Origin: Helopsaltes ochotensis
Taxonomy: Eukaryota; Chordata; Aves; Passeriformes; Locustellidae
Direction of reading: 5' to 3'
Assembly (NCBI GenBank): GCA_013400155.1
Contig: VXBM01000098.1
Location: 124,001-188,000 of the forward strand
DNA length: 64,000 nt
Part shown: in pieces, positions 24,240 through 37,290 of the stretch
Position numbering within the stretch: the stretch's first letter is position 1
Layout of the letters: each line of letters begins with the position of its first letter
The notes under the pieces: generated by a model
Seen by the model: only the letters and a program-made list of their open reading frames with translations
What the model was told of the DNA's origin: nothing
Databases searched by the model: none
Program-made: the position numbers and the translations under genes

Positions 24240-24560
24240 CGTCAAGCTGCGGGTCAAAATGACGACTTGCTTTGCTATCCGGAGAAGGGCAGCATTTGCG
24301 GCGCTCAAATCTTCCTGGGAATGCCTGGCTGTAACTGCGGCTTCATGCGAGTTTCCCTTCCCTTGGCGGAGGGAAGGCACCCGGAGCTGGGGCCCGCTGT
24401 CCCGGTGCGCGGAGCTGCGGGGCCGTGCGGCTCCTCCGCCGCCCTCCGCGGCCGTGGCGGGGCCCGGAGCGGCGCACGCTGTGACCTTCTCGGCTCGCAC
24501 GGGTGTTCAAACTCCGCCTTCCCGCAGCCGGCAGAGGCTGGTGGGAATTACGGTTCTACG
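24240..24560. promoter_or_regulatory. CpG island, candidate promoter
   Basis: The core at about 24366-24532 is GC-rich and holds roughly two dozen CpG in about 165 bases (GCGCGG, CCGCCGCCC, CCGCGGCCG, GGAGCGGCGCACGC). The flanks are ordinary AT-leaning DNA. In vertebrates such islands usually mark transcription start regions. Three overlapping open frames (plus 24171-24599 and 24259-24567; minus 24201-24500) exist because stop codons are rare at this composition; none has a recognisable domain. Direction cannot be set: no TATA box is needed at island promoters and no clear first-exon donor is seen. It could instead be an orphan island active in one tissue. Confidence 0.65.
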
Positions 24561-25064
24561 GTGGTAGTAAAGGTTGTCATCTCGGCCTTATGGCTGTAGT
24601 AAATGTTGGGTTTATTGCTGGGTGAAAATACTTTCGGCTATTAACTATGGAATTATAAACTGCACCCCTGTGATGGCAAAAAATGAATTGCGTTCTCTCG
24701 CTTGGAACTCTGGCTGAACAGTGTGTGCTAACAAGGTAGCATGATTTTATTTTATTTTTTTTCCTCAGAATCTCTGTTTGAATTAATGTGGAATTTGTGA
24801 CATGCAGCCTTACTTGGAAACTCATTATAGTTCCAATCATTATCTAACACTTCAAAAGATAACTACACTTAATCTCTTTCCAGACTTAGGCTGATAGTTG
24901 GGTTTTTTCCCACCAGAATTTGTCTTTTTTGTTGGTTTGGTTTTATTTTTTTTCGTGATCAGATAAAAAGGTAGTGAAGAAAGGGGATGATTGATGCTTC
25001 TGTGCTGTTGTTTTTGCCCTGGGGACACTGTAGGAGTTTGTTTTGATCCTGAAGTGATAAGTCA
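24561..25064. other. right flank of CpG island
   Basis: Abrupt return to AT-rich sequence with T-rich runs (about 24747-24763 and 24912-24952). Nothing assignable. Confidence 0.4.
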
Positions 25065-25192
25065 GAGAATCATGGAGTGGTTTGAGTTGTGAGGGACCCT
25101 AAGGACCATTTTGTTCCCATCCCCTGCCATGGACAAGGACACTTTCCACTGGACCAGGTGCTCAGAGCCCCATCCAGCCTGCCCTGGGGTCA
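25065..25192 (-). mobile_element. CR1 LINE 3' fragment
   Basis: Reverse complement of the CR1 3' region: GAGAATCATGGAGTGGTTTG, GAGGGACCCTAAGGACCATT, CATCCCCTGCCATGG, CACTTTCCACTGGACCAGG, TGCTCAGAGCCCCATCCAGC. Decayed but continuous for about 125 bases. Confidence 0.9.
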
Positions 25193-28100
25193 GGTTCTGC
25201 AGACACACACGAGCAAGGCAGTGCATATGCACAAGTAATGGGAGTAGTCAAAACCCCTTTAATTTAGCTTATGGGTAAGTCTTCCCTGTAATTTGTCATC
25301 CTTGCATTCCAAGAGTTCCTGTTATTGAAGTTCCTTAAAGCTGTAAAGCAGCAGCTGAGGATGCTCAGTGCTGACAGGAGAGGGCCTGGGCTGTCTGCTG
25401 GGATTTTTACTTGCTATTGAGAACTGTGCTATACACTTCTAAAAAAGTAACTGACTTCCCTTTTGCAAGATTTGCATTTCGGTGAATTTTATTTCTGTAA
25501 TGTAATGTCACGCATTGAATTTTAAAACTTTTGGCTTATAAGTGCCAAGTAGAGGTAGTTAAAATTTTTTTTTTCATTTAGCTTCCAGTAACTTGAATTT
25601 ATGACGCATCTGTTGTCAGGCATATTCCTTTCTTTTTTCCTGGTCAGAAATATGTTCTGATATTTTAACTTATCTTCCCAATTAAATAAAACTTGCTGTT
25701 GAGTCACTCTTTTGTAATGGACAGTAGTTTCACTCGGAAAGCCTCTGTAGTAATAATTTCTGGTGGGTGCTCTTAATACATCTTTTTGCCATTGACTTAA
25801 CTGAGCTCATGCATATTGGTGCTGTGAATGGCTGTGTAAAAATTCTTTCCATTAAAATGCTTCATGCTTAGTGCTACCATGCAAATGAAATAATTCCAGA
25901 CAGTTTCTTGCGTGTAAATTTTTTAAAAGGGATAAAAGCAGTAGAGCAGTAACGGGAATCTCTAATGTGTTTAGAGGATGAAAGATCGGATTGTAATGAC
26001 TTCTTGAAAAGCAACAAAAAACTTGTATCTTTGCTTTTATATCCCAAAACTTCGGTGACTAAGTGTTCAGAGCAGGGAAGCACTTCCAGCAGTTTAATTA
26101 ATGTTGAGATTCTGTTTTTTCCTGTATAAGATACTAAAACACTTTTTGATGCAGTTAAAATGGAAATATTTTTTTTCTGGAAAGGTTACAACATAGAGAA
26201 AATAGGACCTTTTCTTTCTTCTACAGATTTACGTCTATTCTTAATCTTCAACTTCAGTTGAGTTTTCTTGCTCTGCATATAGTGGTTTACCCAGATGTAT
26301 ATAGGATGGTAATTGACAGCCCTGACTTAGTTGCTATTTCCAGTTTATTAACAGCTAAAATCCACCTGAAAAATCTCAGCTACAATGGTTAGGGATTAAA
26401 TTGTGGCTGTCAGTTACAAGGCAGCAAAGCCAATCATCTCTAAGTTTTCAGTTACCTCTGTTAAACAAATGTGGGGGCTTGCAAACCCAAATAAGATGAA
26501 TAAATTCTCCTTGTAACTTAATTTTTCCTGCAATATTGCAAAAGAACTGAGTTTTTTGGCGTGGTTTTTATTTTTCTCTCCTGCGGTGTTCTTGCTGTAT
26601 TTTGCATTAAGTGTAAACAACACTTGCTTAAAGAACTGAAAACCTCCAAATCCTGGAACTGGAAAAGATTATCCAAAGGAATGAGAAGCTTCAGGGAGTA
26701 CTTTTCTCCTGCCAAATTACCTTTTTTCTCTCTGAACACAGCTCTTCAGTGCTGGATGGCCGCACTCTTCTGCTCATTCAGTGATTTGGAGTGGGGATGG
26801 TGGTGGTGAGAAATTCAGGATGACGGAGAAGGTGGGAAGGTGTCCTTGTCCCTGCTTCCCCTGGCTTCAGTGGCTGAGTTTGTTCTGCCAGTGGTGTGTG
26901 TGCTTTGACAGGCCAGACACTGTAAAATCCTTCCCATACCTTGTCACGGCCAGACTTTTGGTCTTGCAATAAAATCTGATAAAGAAAGCTTGTGCGGTCT
27001 TTAAATAATTAATCCACAATTAGGCATCTGTTCTAACTATTCAAAGTACATTTGAATGGTTTTTTTCCCCTGCTCCATCTCCCCAGCCTACTTTCGCTTG
27101 TTTGCAGCGGCTGCCAAACGCAGTGTAACAAAGCAAAGGACAGAACTCGGGCACAAACAAGTCAGATCCTGGATGTTATTGTTGAAAACACTTTGCCACG
27201 TGTGTGTGCCCATCACCAGTTCCCTTGGGATTTGGTACTGGATGTGAAATAGGAATTTGTTAACCTCTTACTTTGCCTTTTGGTACTTTAAACGACATTT
27301 TGCTTAGTTGTAGGAATTTTCACAGGATGAACTCCAGTTTGTTAGCGTCTTTTGTTTCTTAGATGTAATGAAACCAAGTTCTCTTCTCACGTACCTTGTT
27401 ATGCTGTAAAAGTTAGTGAAGGAGTTTCCTGGGTGGGCATAGGCAGAAGCTGTTTTCAGGAGCTGCTGGGGCCTTTCAGTGGTGATTGTGGCACTTATAA
27501 AATGTGCAAGTATGGTGGTTGTTTTTTTGGCAAAACCTCCCTTTTTTTGCACATTCTTACGCCCTCAATGGTGCTGCTACCAACCAGGGAATCGTGGTAA
27601 TAGTTCCCTTTGCTGAGCTTTTTTCAGATAAAATTCACTTGAGGAAGGAGGAGGAACATCCCAGATATCTTATGTTTAAACTTTGTCTAAGGAGTACTAG
27701 TGAGTGTTTTTATTTCTTGAAAGAAAAAGAAAAGGTGGAGTGAAGAAAAAGTATTGGTGACCGGATTGTATTTGTTATGAAAATGTTTGGTTTGTACATT
27801 AACGGAAATAGAAGAGAAGTCATTGTTTGTGCATAAAAGCAACTGGTTCTGCTTGGTGCCAAAGAGAAGTTCCAGCAAATCCTATGGAACAAAAACAGCG
27901 GGGGAGAGAAAGGCTGATTCATACCAGTGAAGAAGTTACAACACCAAGAAAAAGGAAAGGCAACTCCCCCAAATTGGTTGAGGCAGGGATGTTCCATGGG
28001 ATGCAGTGAAATACAAATTCCTTAATGGTGTTCAGCTTCTGCTGGGAGCTCTGAGGGAATCCTGTCCATGCACAGGTGGGTGCAGTCCTGGTCTCCGAAG

Positions 28101-31100
28101 GGGGTGAGACTTTCCTTGCCCAAAGTGCTTGAGCTTTGTGGACATAATGCCAAACTTATTACAATACCTGGGACTTGCTGTTCTCTGTGAAGGAACAGCT
28201 TTGACTCCAAGTTTTTTAAGAGAGCTTTTACAGACAGGTATAGGGAAGGTTGAAGGCAGTGGGTGTTTTTCTCGGGGTGGGCGGGGAAGGTACTGCAGTT
28301 GGAATTGAATTTTGTCAAAACCCCTGAAGGCTCAGCAAGGTATTCATACGATTTGACAGGAGAACCCCACATAGGATAGGCACTGGCAAAGCCCTGAAGT
28401 GCCACGCTGCAGGAATGTGACAAAACGTGGCAGATTTCTAATGGTCTATAAAAATAGAGCCTGAGAGGCAGCATGTGCTGGTGTCTGTATCAGTGAATTT
28501 CTTCTCCCTTAATAACAGTGCCCTGAAGGCACCATTCAGCTTAGCTTCAAAATGGTTGTGATCATTAAAAGCAACTGGCTGCTTCAAAAGTATATTGGAA
28601 TTTAGGATACTTGATTTCAAAACAAGGAAAGAAATTACAAGGCTGGGGCGAACAAGCCGGGACGTGCGGTTTCAGGTTGTAACTCTTCTGCCTTACAAAA
28701 CCATCCATGATGCAGCTGTTCAAGTGCAGCCTAACATAAAGCATCAGTCAATAATGAGTACTTCGAAAAGAATGGAATTATTACCTTGCAAGAATTGAAG
28801 AATGCATGAGAGAAAGTTGGTTTCTGAAAGGAATGGATTCAGGAAAAAAAAATTTGAATGTGTTGTGCAATAGGGGATGTTACACTTGCAGTTTAAAAGT
28901 GCTTAAATAGTTTTAGAGTTTTGCATGAAATGCTTATATAAAACAGATGAGTAGAGTAAAATCAAACTCTTAGAGGAAGAGTAAATCTGCAAGACACAAA
29001 TGACAGTTTATGCAATGTTTATCTCAGAATTAATCATTCATATATATGCATGCGTATATAAAAAAAATAGGTACCCCAGTGGAGATAATAGCCAGAAATT
29101 ACAGGCTGGGTATGAGTCTCAGTTAATTGTTTGATTTTTATCACTTCTGCAATATAAATTTCTAAATTTAGTGTTTAAACAGTCACTGGAATGTTCATTT
29201 TCACACAAAGTGCACAAGGACTAATTAAAACAACAACTTGCACAGAATTGTTTATATGATGTCAGTATTCATGTTTAAGGTAGTACATAAATCTGTAATT
29301 GCTGTTTTCTTGTTAATTACTATTACTACAAGGGTTTGGATCGTTTGAGGAGCAGTAGCTGTTTCTACCACATGTAACTTGAGTTGCAGTGTCTAATTAC
29401 CAATAACGATAGTTGTGTATCAGCATTTTTTACAAACGTGACAACGGCTTTTAAAATGGATGGGAATAATTTCCTCTGATAGAAATGAGAAACATTTCTT
29501 AGACTTCATCATGACAGACAATGTGAGGTTTTTTTGGAGTTTATTAATTGGGTGACTGGTGACCAGTCAGAGCTGCTGCCTGTGCTGTCTGGAGGGTGCC
29601 AGGATCACCAGCAGTTCATTGCCCCTGGGAGAGCATGGACTGACAATCTCAAGTGAGGCATTTTGATAACACTTAGTGTGGTCAAATGCAGTAGCTGATC
29701 TGTACTGTGCTGTCTGTTACCACCCTAAATTAATACATTTTATTAAGTCAGCTGCTTACCTTCGGGTGGGCACAGTAGTCACATTTGATGCTGCTGCTGC
29801 ATCGCTGCTTTGGCATCTTTACACAGGAAATACTACCCCTAGTACTACCAGAAATTGAAGAAAAATGTTCTCTTATGAGCCAAAACATTATTTTTATAAA
29901 AACCGTCCTAGAAACCTGTGATACTTTAACTTTCTCAGCAATTTTATCTGAATTACTGCTTTATCTCTTACACCCTCCTGCATAGTAGCACCTGGAGTTT
30001 ATTCTCGATTGATGTATTCTGGACTCTTAAACATGTCAGGGATGTTGTTTTTGTGAATGCTTTTACTTTTTCAGTGTTTCAGGGCTTGTACGTATACAGT
30101 CAGGTTGTTCTATAAACATTTCAAGCTGGCTAGTGAACAGTTTGTGGTGTGCAAGAGAGTAGTAAAACCAAGGTGTAGTGGTTAATATAAAATGCTTGTT
30201 TTCTGAGAGGAAGGAAGGAGAAGAAATTGAAGAGATTTGGGTTTTTTTCCTTTTGCTTCTATAGTCACTAAGCTTGGATTGAGCTTTAGATAGCCAGACT
30301 TGAAATGGATTCCTTCTTATGATACTCTATATGAAAACTTAGTGAAAATTTTGTGAAATCTGGATCTTGATTAGATGACAAAACTTTTAGTAATGATCTT
30401 GGTTAAATTGTTTGAATCTGTTCTGCTATTCACTTGAGGGAAAGATCCCTCAAGCATGAAGAATAGTGTTTTTTTCCAGTTTCATTGTGTCACAAAAAAA
30501 GAAGGAACAAGAGGGTATTTCATGCTTTTTATAGCACAAGAGGGTCACCAGATTTTTTTTTTTTACTTACTGCTTTTCATCCACTTCAATGGGCACTGAC
30601 CAGGACTAATATACCAAACATTTATCTTCAGTATAAACTCAGTACCACAGTCCTTGCATTGCTGCAAGACTGAAAACAATTCTCTTTGTCTTTATAGTGT
30701 AAAAGGCCCATGACTTTTTCTCTGCAGTGTCCGTGCAGGTGTGCTTTGATGTAAATATGTTCTTATACCCAGATGTCAAGAGTGCATCTTTATTTTCTGA
30801 TTGTCTTCAAATGCCACCTTTGCAGGTTTCCTTCTTTTTGTTTGTTTGTGTTTTAAATATTTTATTTTTTTTTCCACCTGGCTGCTGGCTGGGACAGATC
30901 TTTGCCCTGGCAGATTCCTGCTTTGTAAGACTGGCAAAGTGTTAACCAGGTCTCTGTAATCCACACCAACTCCATTTGCTGCCACACAAACAACTTAAAT
31001 ACCATACAAACATACAATACCTCTAATGTCTGCCTCTGAGGTTAGCAAGCTGAAAGTTAATGCAGGCAGGAATGATCACAAAAGTCCTTTTCCCTTGGAA

Positions 31101-31443
31101 AAAAAGATTATATTGGCAACAGTTTTGCCTGTGGTATAACACAATACTTTCCTATCAATCAGAACTGTAGTCATTTGTTATTGTTTTATAAAGTATTATA
31201 GCTCACTCAGGCACAGATGTTATTTACTGCCTTGAATGGAGTTCATGGATCACTGTACTATTCAAATACTCTTTCTCTGCTCTTTCTGACCCCAGTTGCA
31301 GCTGAACTTCTGCATGTGAAGGCTCATTGCAGTTCGGACTGATACTGATTTCTCCTGCTCTTGTGGGGTGTATCTGCTTCCAACCTGAGTAAAACAAAGA
31401 AGGTTGTTTCTTAGGCCTGACTAATCTCTTAATACAACCATTC
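25193..31443. other. unannotated unique DNA
   Basis: About 6 kb without a supported gene. The 150-codon minus frame at 28022-28474 shows no domain. A 36-base minus segment (about 26941-26976) sits between TTTCTTTATCAG and ACAAG/GTATGG and is open in phase 0; it is too short to judge. An octamer ATGCAAAT lies at 25879-25886. A TATATATGCATGCGTATATA-type block is at about 29041-29060. Confidence 0.4.
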
Positions 31444-31553
31444 TCAGGGCCATGATGAAAACCAGCTGCTTTTGTCTCCTGAGGTGCCTTGGCCAATATC
31501 TTCCCTTTTATACTTTGGAGGATGAGGTTCAAAGACTGCCAGTAGCTTGAGTT
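31444..31553 (-). CDS. possible terminal exon, unknown protein
   Basis: On the minus strand a strong acceptor (TGTATTTTTTAG) precedes AACTCAAGC. Entered in phase 1 (first two bases complete a codon) it codes for about 35 residues, including LLAVFEPHPPKYKRED, and stops at TGA 31446-31444. Another frame stays open to 31224, so the frame is not settled by the sequence. Phase 1 would match the donor phases of the 33.1 and 39.2 kb segments. No recognised domain. Confidence 0.15.
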
Positions 31554-33029
31554 CTAAAAAATACAAAAATAATACGCATTTCATATTGTACTTCTTAAAG
31601 GCAAAATGATGTTGTTGCTAATAGTTGTTAGTTCTGCGTTTAAAAACATAGTTGCTGCTTGTGCCAGTGATTTCTGGAAGAAAAATCGGCGTTGTTGCAA
31701 ATGTGTAACAAAAATGGGTGTTATTAAACATCTGCTGAATACATGATTGTGTATGGGTGTTTTGCAGGAAGATGAGATTTAAAAAAATCTTAATGCTATG
31801 AAGTTCATGCTCTGTCCTCTTGGTTTCCAGGCTTTTTCATTCATACATTTTGTCATTCATCATAATTTCTCATTTCTCTCAAATGTTCTGTAATTCCTAA
31901 GGGAATAGGGGATACTGCCCTGGGTCACATTCCTGTTCATGCGTAAGAATTTTCATTTCCCTGCAAATGTTCATCATTTGTTTATCAGACATTTTCTGTT
32001 TCCATTTAGGAAAATTTCTGATACTTAGTATAGCAGATTGTTTTTTCTGATACCGTGAAATTTCATTAAATCTTCTTTCCTCAGGTGCTTCTGAGGAAAA
32101 TCTCTGTGTTTTTTCAGTAACTGTGGCAATTTTTATATCTCGAGACCCTGTATCCCTCAGTCTTACTTGGTTTTCGCAGTCATGCCAACATATTTCTCAA
32201 GGTAGTTAAGGAATGATTTCTTTCTTTTTTACTTTAGAGTTACTTTATTCTTCTGAGGGAACAAGGAGAAGAAACAAAGTGGAAGAGAATTGATAGCATT
32301 ACATAAACCCCTGAATATAAACCAGCTGCAATGTGTTCATGTGTTAAGGGAACTTGTGGCTTTAGGAATTAACTGCTTTACCTGACTGCTGAAGCTGACT
32401 TATTATGAGAAGTACTGACTAAGACTGTAAAAATCTGAGGTTTTGTGTCTGTAATGCTGTGAAATAGATGGTTATGAATAAGATTGGTTATGAATAAGAT
32501 CGGTGGTTATGAATGAGCTTATGAATTTACTTGGCTTTATTTCCCCTTCTGGGGCATTCAAAGATGACATGTCTAATTTCTCTGGGCAGGTTCGTTAAGT
32601 ATCTCAGGGAGCCAATCATTTCCTTTTTGGCTGTGTGTGATGTGTATAATACCTGGTATATAGAAATGTGCTTGTCAATTTAGCAGAAATGGATCCAAGA
32701 TCTCCAGTTTTATTCCTTCCCATCTGTTAACCTGGCTTCTTTATTCGCCAGGCTACGTCTAGGAAATACAAATGCAACAAGCCCGAAAGCTGGTAGGGAT
32801 CTGAGCCTGCATCGAATCCAAGTAATCTAGTTCTATTGCTGCTCAGGGAATTCGAGCCTCAATCCTGGTATTCCTGATTGATCAGGATGAGAGCATCGAT
32901 CCAGAAGCCTCGAGTGCAGCACTGTTTGAAATGGACTTTATCCTACTTTTAAATACCCTTCCGTTTCATGTAGTTCTTTTCAGCCTCTCCACAGAGGGTG
33001 CTGCTTTGTAAACCTGGATTTCTGCTCAC
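31554..33029. other. unique DNA, slight tandem repeat
   Basis: No gene seen. A 16-base unit (GGTTATGAATAAGATT) is present at 32470-32485 and 32486-32501, with a decayed third copy from 32505. A near-palindrome TCCTGAT-tg-ATCAGGA lies at 32872-32887. Confidence 0.4.
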
Positions 33030-33182
33030 CTTTACCTTTCCCTTTCCAGTTTGGAGAGTCCCAGCCTTCCCAGTCTCCTGCTAACGTGAATGCATGAATG
33101 TATGTTTTCAGCTGTGTAGTTTTTGAATTGTAGCTTGCTGTGTAAGGTACAGCACTTGAGCAGCATTTGCAGTGAGGGTTTG
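33030..33182 (-). CDS. possible internal exon, unknown protein
   Basis: 153 bases on the minus strand. The acceptor is excellent (CTCTTGCTTATTTCCCAG) and the donor good (GTAAAG/GTGAGC, with an alternative GAAAG/GTAAAG six bases earlier in the same frame). Read in phase 1 it gives 50 full codons, including TLAGDWEGWDSPNWKG. A second frame is also open up to near the donor, so coding is not proven. Phase 1 in and out suits the 39.2 and 31.5 kb segments. Confidence 0.17.
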
Positions 33183-36109
33183 CTGGGAAATAAGCAAGAG
33201 TCAGACCAAACCTTTTCACCTAAGAGAATAAATGTCCTTGTAGAACTGTTCTTTATGGGTTTGTAAAGAATTAAAAAATGCCTTTAATGAAAGTTCTCAA
33301 GAGATTTCAGATGATGAAAACATAATATAAGAGTGAGGCTAAGCCACTGTGTCTTTGTGTTCCTTGAATTATTCTCAAGAAGTTTTCTGTGACACTAGAG
33401 TTCTTGAAAAAGAAGAAACCTAACCCTACAATTAAGGGAAATGATTGGGTTTGACATTAAACCATCCAGCTTCTCTTTTATTTTCCTCAGCCCAACTTTG
33501 CCACACAAGCATTGCATTCCTCACACATGGGACATTGGGTTACTCTGTGCACAGGAAAAGCTGGGAAGCTTTTATGGACATTTTCCCACCATCTGCTGAA
33601 GGCAGACTACCTGTGCAAGTCTGCCTCTGGTTCCCACCAGTTGCCCAGCTGGGGTTGAAGTGATCAATTCTGTTTCAGAGTGAAGCATTCCTGCCTTTTG
33701 GACAGGTTTACATCCATCTCACAACTACTTTTTTTTTTTTTTGGGAATTGCATTGTTTTGTCCTTGTCTTGCAAGATGACTCCCATGAATTTTCTTTTTT
33801 GGTGTTAATTTTATGTCCATTCTCTCCCAATACCCAGATGGCTGGTGCCTGTGTCTGGGTAGGCTGCATGAGGAGAGTTGGCATCTGCTGGGACAGGGGT
33901 TTGGGCTGCTCTGAGCGAGGCCCGTGTGTCACCCAAATCACACCTTCTCAACTTCTAGCAGTGTGTTGGAGCCATGACTCTGGTCTTAGCTACCATTGTA
34001 GCACAGTAGTTTTTACAATAATGTTTTATCTAAGCAGATTAACAAGCTTACTTCTGACTTTTGTATCCAACCCTTGTTTTTGTGTTCTTTTTCTATCTTA
34101 AGCTGTCTTTCTGTTTGTCTCTACTTCCACCCTCTTGCTTGTGTGCTTATTTCTCCTTCACGGTCTTTTTCTCAGTCAGTGACTTCTTCAATTTTCCTGC
34201 CTTCCAAGTTGTTGTAATCAAACTTTCATCTCTGTCTCCTTATAATCTGGCAATTTATATTTCACATTCTGCAGCTTTCCCGGAATATGTGTTTGCTAAA
34301 CCTCTTTCCATGGCCTGTGCTCCTTTCACTGTTCACCAGTCTTGGGTGCACTTCCATCCTCTCATGTATATCGATAGTGCTTTCGATTTTCTGGTTCCAA
34401 ATACTCTTGTTTTGCTCTGCTTCCCTGCTGCTTCGCTCCACTTCCCTCCAGTCTTACTCAGGAGCTCTATTAGGAACTAACAGAAAGTTCATCCTTCTCC
34501 CATTTCTTCCCAAGAAAAGTGGGGAAGGGCAGAAACTGAATCCAGCCTCTCCAGGAACCTCTGCAACTGTGCACTTTTTAAGAAGGTGTCAATTATGCTC
34601 CAAATAGAGAACCTTGCCCCATATCTCAGTCTTCAGGTGGAGCTTTTTCTAGATGTGCTTGGCATAGGAAAATGTGATCCACTTTTCCACAAAGACTTAT
34701 TTTACATAATGGCATATGAAGATAGGGTCTAGATGATTTGCTTAAAAGTATAACAAAAACTGGAGGAGAAAAAGCCTAATACTTGTTTTTAATCCCTTGT
34801 TCTAAGACAGGATAGAAATTACTCACAGACACAGATAAATTTTATGTATTCATCACTGAGTAATCGTGTTTTAAAGGGTTTTTTTTTCACTTTTTAACTT
34901 CCTTTTGGTGTTCCATCATAAAGATTCATTTGAGGAAATCAGCCACTCATTTCTGGAGACAGTGACACGAGGGACAGACGAGGTTGCACGAGGCAGAAAC
35001 TCTAGTAACATTATTTTTCTGAAAAACCTGTTAAAGGGAGGTGGAGATACATATAAAGCTTACCATTAATGTCCAGTTTTTGTTCTTTGTGGATTCTTTG
35101 TTCCTTGTTTTTTGAACAAGCTGTGGGCATGATGGTTTTTAGATGTAGGTTTTAGGGTCCTGCTGCCAGACAGAGCTTAAAGGTGGGTCTGGAATGACTT
35201 CAATGAATGATAGAAGGCTTTGAAACAAGGGGGAAAAAAAGGCAGGTTTTATTATGCTATAAACTAGAGTAATTGACTGTTGAGACAGAAGTCAAATGAT
35301 ATGGGAAGGTGTAAAAGAAATTAAGAGGTTCGCATGGAAGTTGCTCCTTGATGGTCGTGTCCTGGTGAGTGGATTCATCCTCCCAGCCTTGATTTCAATT
35401 GCCCACTGACCCTGGTGGCAAGTCCTTACCTTGAGATACGGTGTTTCCCTCCTTTAGTGTTCTAGTTTTTCATAGGGATGTGGGAAGGGTTTTCTGGGCC
35501 TGTCTAGGATCAGCTGCAGTGGGATCTGAGAAGGGAACATGCAGTGATGAATTCTCCTGAAGTGCCTTCAGCCTCCTCTGACGGGTAGCTCAGAGACTGC
35601 TTGAATACAGGGGCTTCACCTCTAGGGTCTCATCCTTGACCTTTGCAGGCGGAAGGTCTCGTGCTGTGTGCAGGAAACAGTCAGGGAACTTCAGCACATC
35701 CCTGTTGGATCTCCTTCCAGGTCACAGTGATGAATGAACACCATGGGTGCTTCACCAATGGTACTTCTTTGGCCTTGAGACTGGCCACATTCCCTGTGCT
35801 CCAGTCTCCAGCCCATCTTTTTAGCCACATTGTCATCCTGAGAAAAGACCAAAATGTTAGGCATATTCCTTTGGGGGTCAGTTTATTTTCTTCTGAGAAA
35901 TCTTTCTTTGCTCAGCTCTTAAGCTTTTGAAAGGTGGTTTGTTTTCAATGTTGGGAAGCACAGCTGTGTTAAAGGACTGAACATCGAGAAAACTTCATAT
36001 ATTGAGACAGCCAGAAATGAGAATGGAAACCTTCTTGTCTTCCTTGACTCAGCTCCCTGTTTCAGTAGTAAACTGAGAAAACAAAGTAGGGGGACAGCAC
36101 TAGAAAATA

Positions 36110-36400
36110 TGAAATCTAACTGATGAAATTATAATTATTTTTGTAAATAACTCTAATTATAGTTCCAAATGGGAAAGACATCTGGTGTCACAGCAGCAAT
36201 AAAAGTGACATAAATTTAATAGGAAATTGCAGAACTTGTCTGAGACTTGATCCCTTTGTCAAATTCAGGCTGCTGCATGTATTTGCATAGGAGTATTTTA
36301 TTCTTATTAAAATAATTGTGTGTTTAGCCATTTTCTTTTTGGTGAAGTGGCAGCCTTAAAGGCAGCTTTGCAATTGCAGATCAGTAGTGACTGTGTTCAG
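36110..36400. promoter_or_regulatory. candidate conserved non-coding element
   Basis: Dense homeobox-type cores in complex sequence: ATTATAATTATTTTTG, AACTCTAATTATAG, TATTTGCATAGG, TTATTAAAATAATTG, TTTGCAATTGCAG. No open frame of note and no simple repeat. Looks like a developmental enhancer; not tested. Confidence 0.25.
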
Positions 36401-37129
36401 AAAAAAATAATGTATTTTGTTGCATTTACTGGAGCAACAATACCATAATGTGTCTTTTTGTCCAAAGCAGTCTGAGAAGTGCTTCATAGAATTGGTGAAT
36501 TCAAAGGATAACTGTAGTGCTGACTAAAGAGTTCATTAAATTAACATAATTTTCAACTCTTTCAAAAGGGTTTTAGTGTATATTTGAATCTTAAAATGCT
36601 AGGGAAAAGAAATGTCTTTTTCTGATTAAATTTCTATTTATTTTTTGAATATTTGGAGGGAACAACTCTGTTTTTTGTATGGTAAATACATCATATTCTT
36701 TATAAGTAGAAACACAGCCTTTCCTATTCTGAAATGGTCTCATTGACTTTGGCACTTTACCCACACGTTTTAATCTTCTGTGTACCTGGACAGAAGAGTT
36801 TATATTTTCAGTGAAAAGTATACATTTTGAAAGAACAGCAGGTAGCATCTTCATTTTCCTTTAAAATAAATAGCAGCAACGCACCCTAGTCTACAGGCAA
36901 TTTTTCCTCTCTGATTTTGATTTGGGAAAGGGAAGAAAAAAGCACAGCGACATATTCAGCATCTCAATGTCTGATTGCAAGATTTTGGTGCATTGACACA
37001 GAACAAGAGGTCATCTGTGTTTCTAGCCAGTTTCTGCCACTCTTGTGTCAATTAAATATGCTAACATGGCAAAAAACCTTTGTGTCACCGACACACGCTT
37101 TAAAATCTTCATCTGGAGGCCTGTTCTTA

Positions 37130-37290
37130 TTTCATTAATTTTCCCTTAGGTAGCAGTGCCTAATTATGAGCTGCATTAAAGCTTATATAAAAGAGGAAAA
37201 ATCAGATGCAGATAAAATCAAATTTTCTGTTCATTTTATAGGCTTTCTGGGGGCAACATTTGAACTGAAATAACTGTAACGACAATTTTT
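37130..37290. promoter_or_regulatory. candidate conserved non-coding element
   Basis: Contains TTCATTAATTTTCC, GCCTAATTATGAGC, GCATTAAAGCTTATATAAAA and AAATCAAATTTTCTG within 160 bases. Same style as the 36.1 kb block, about 1 kb away. Confidence 0.2.

Noticed and set aside
24171..24599. Open frames of 99-142 codons on both strands across the CpG island
   Set aside because: Stops are rare at this composition, and several overlapping frames are open together, which indicates composition rather than coding.
28022..28474. 150-codon minus-strand open frame
   Set aside because: No domain, low-complexity-free but unrecognisable peptide, no splice signals that fit neighbours.
34061..34480. 139-codon plus-strand frame with hydrophobic stretches resembling membrane segments
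   Set aside because: The hydrophobicity comes from pyrimidine-rich DNA (F, L, S codons); no signal, family or splice support.
36484..36510. TCATAGAATTGG resembling a CR1 tail
   Set aside because: Match too short, and the downstream GGGACC/GATCAT section is absent.
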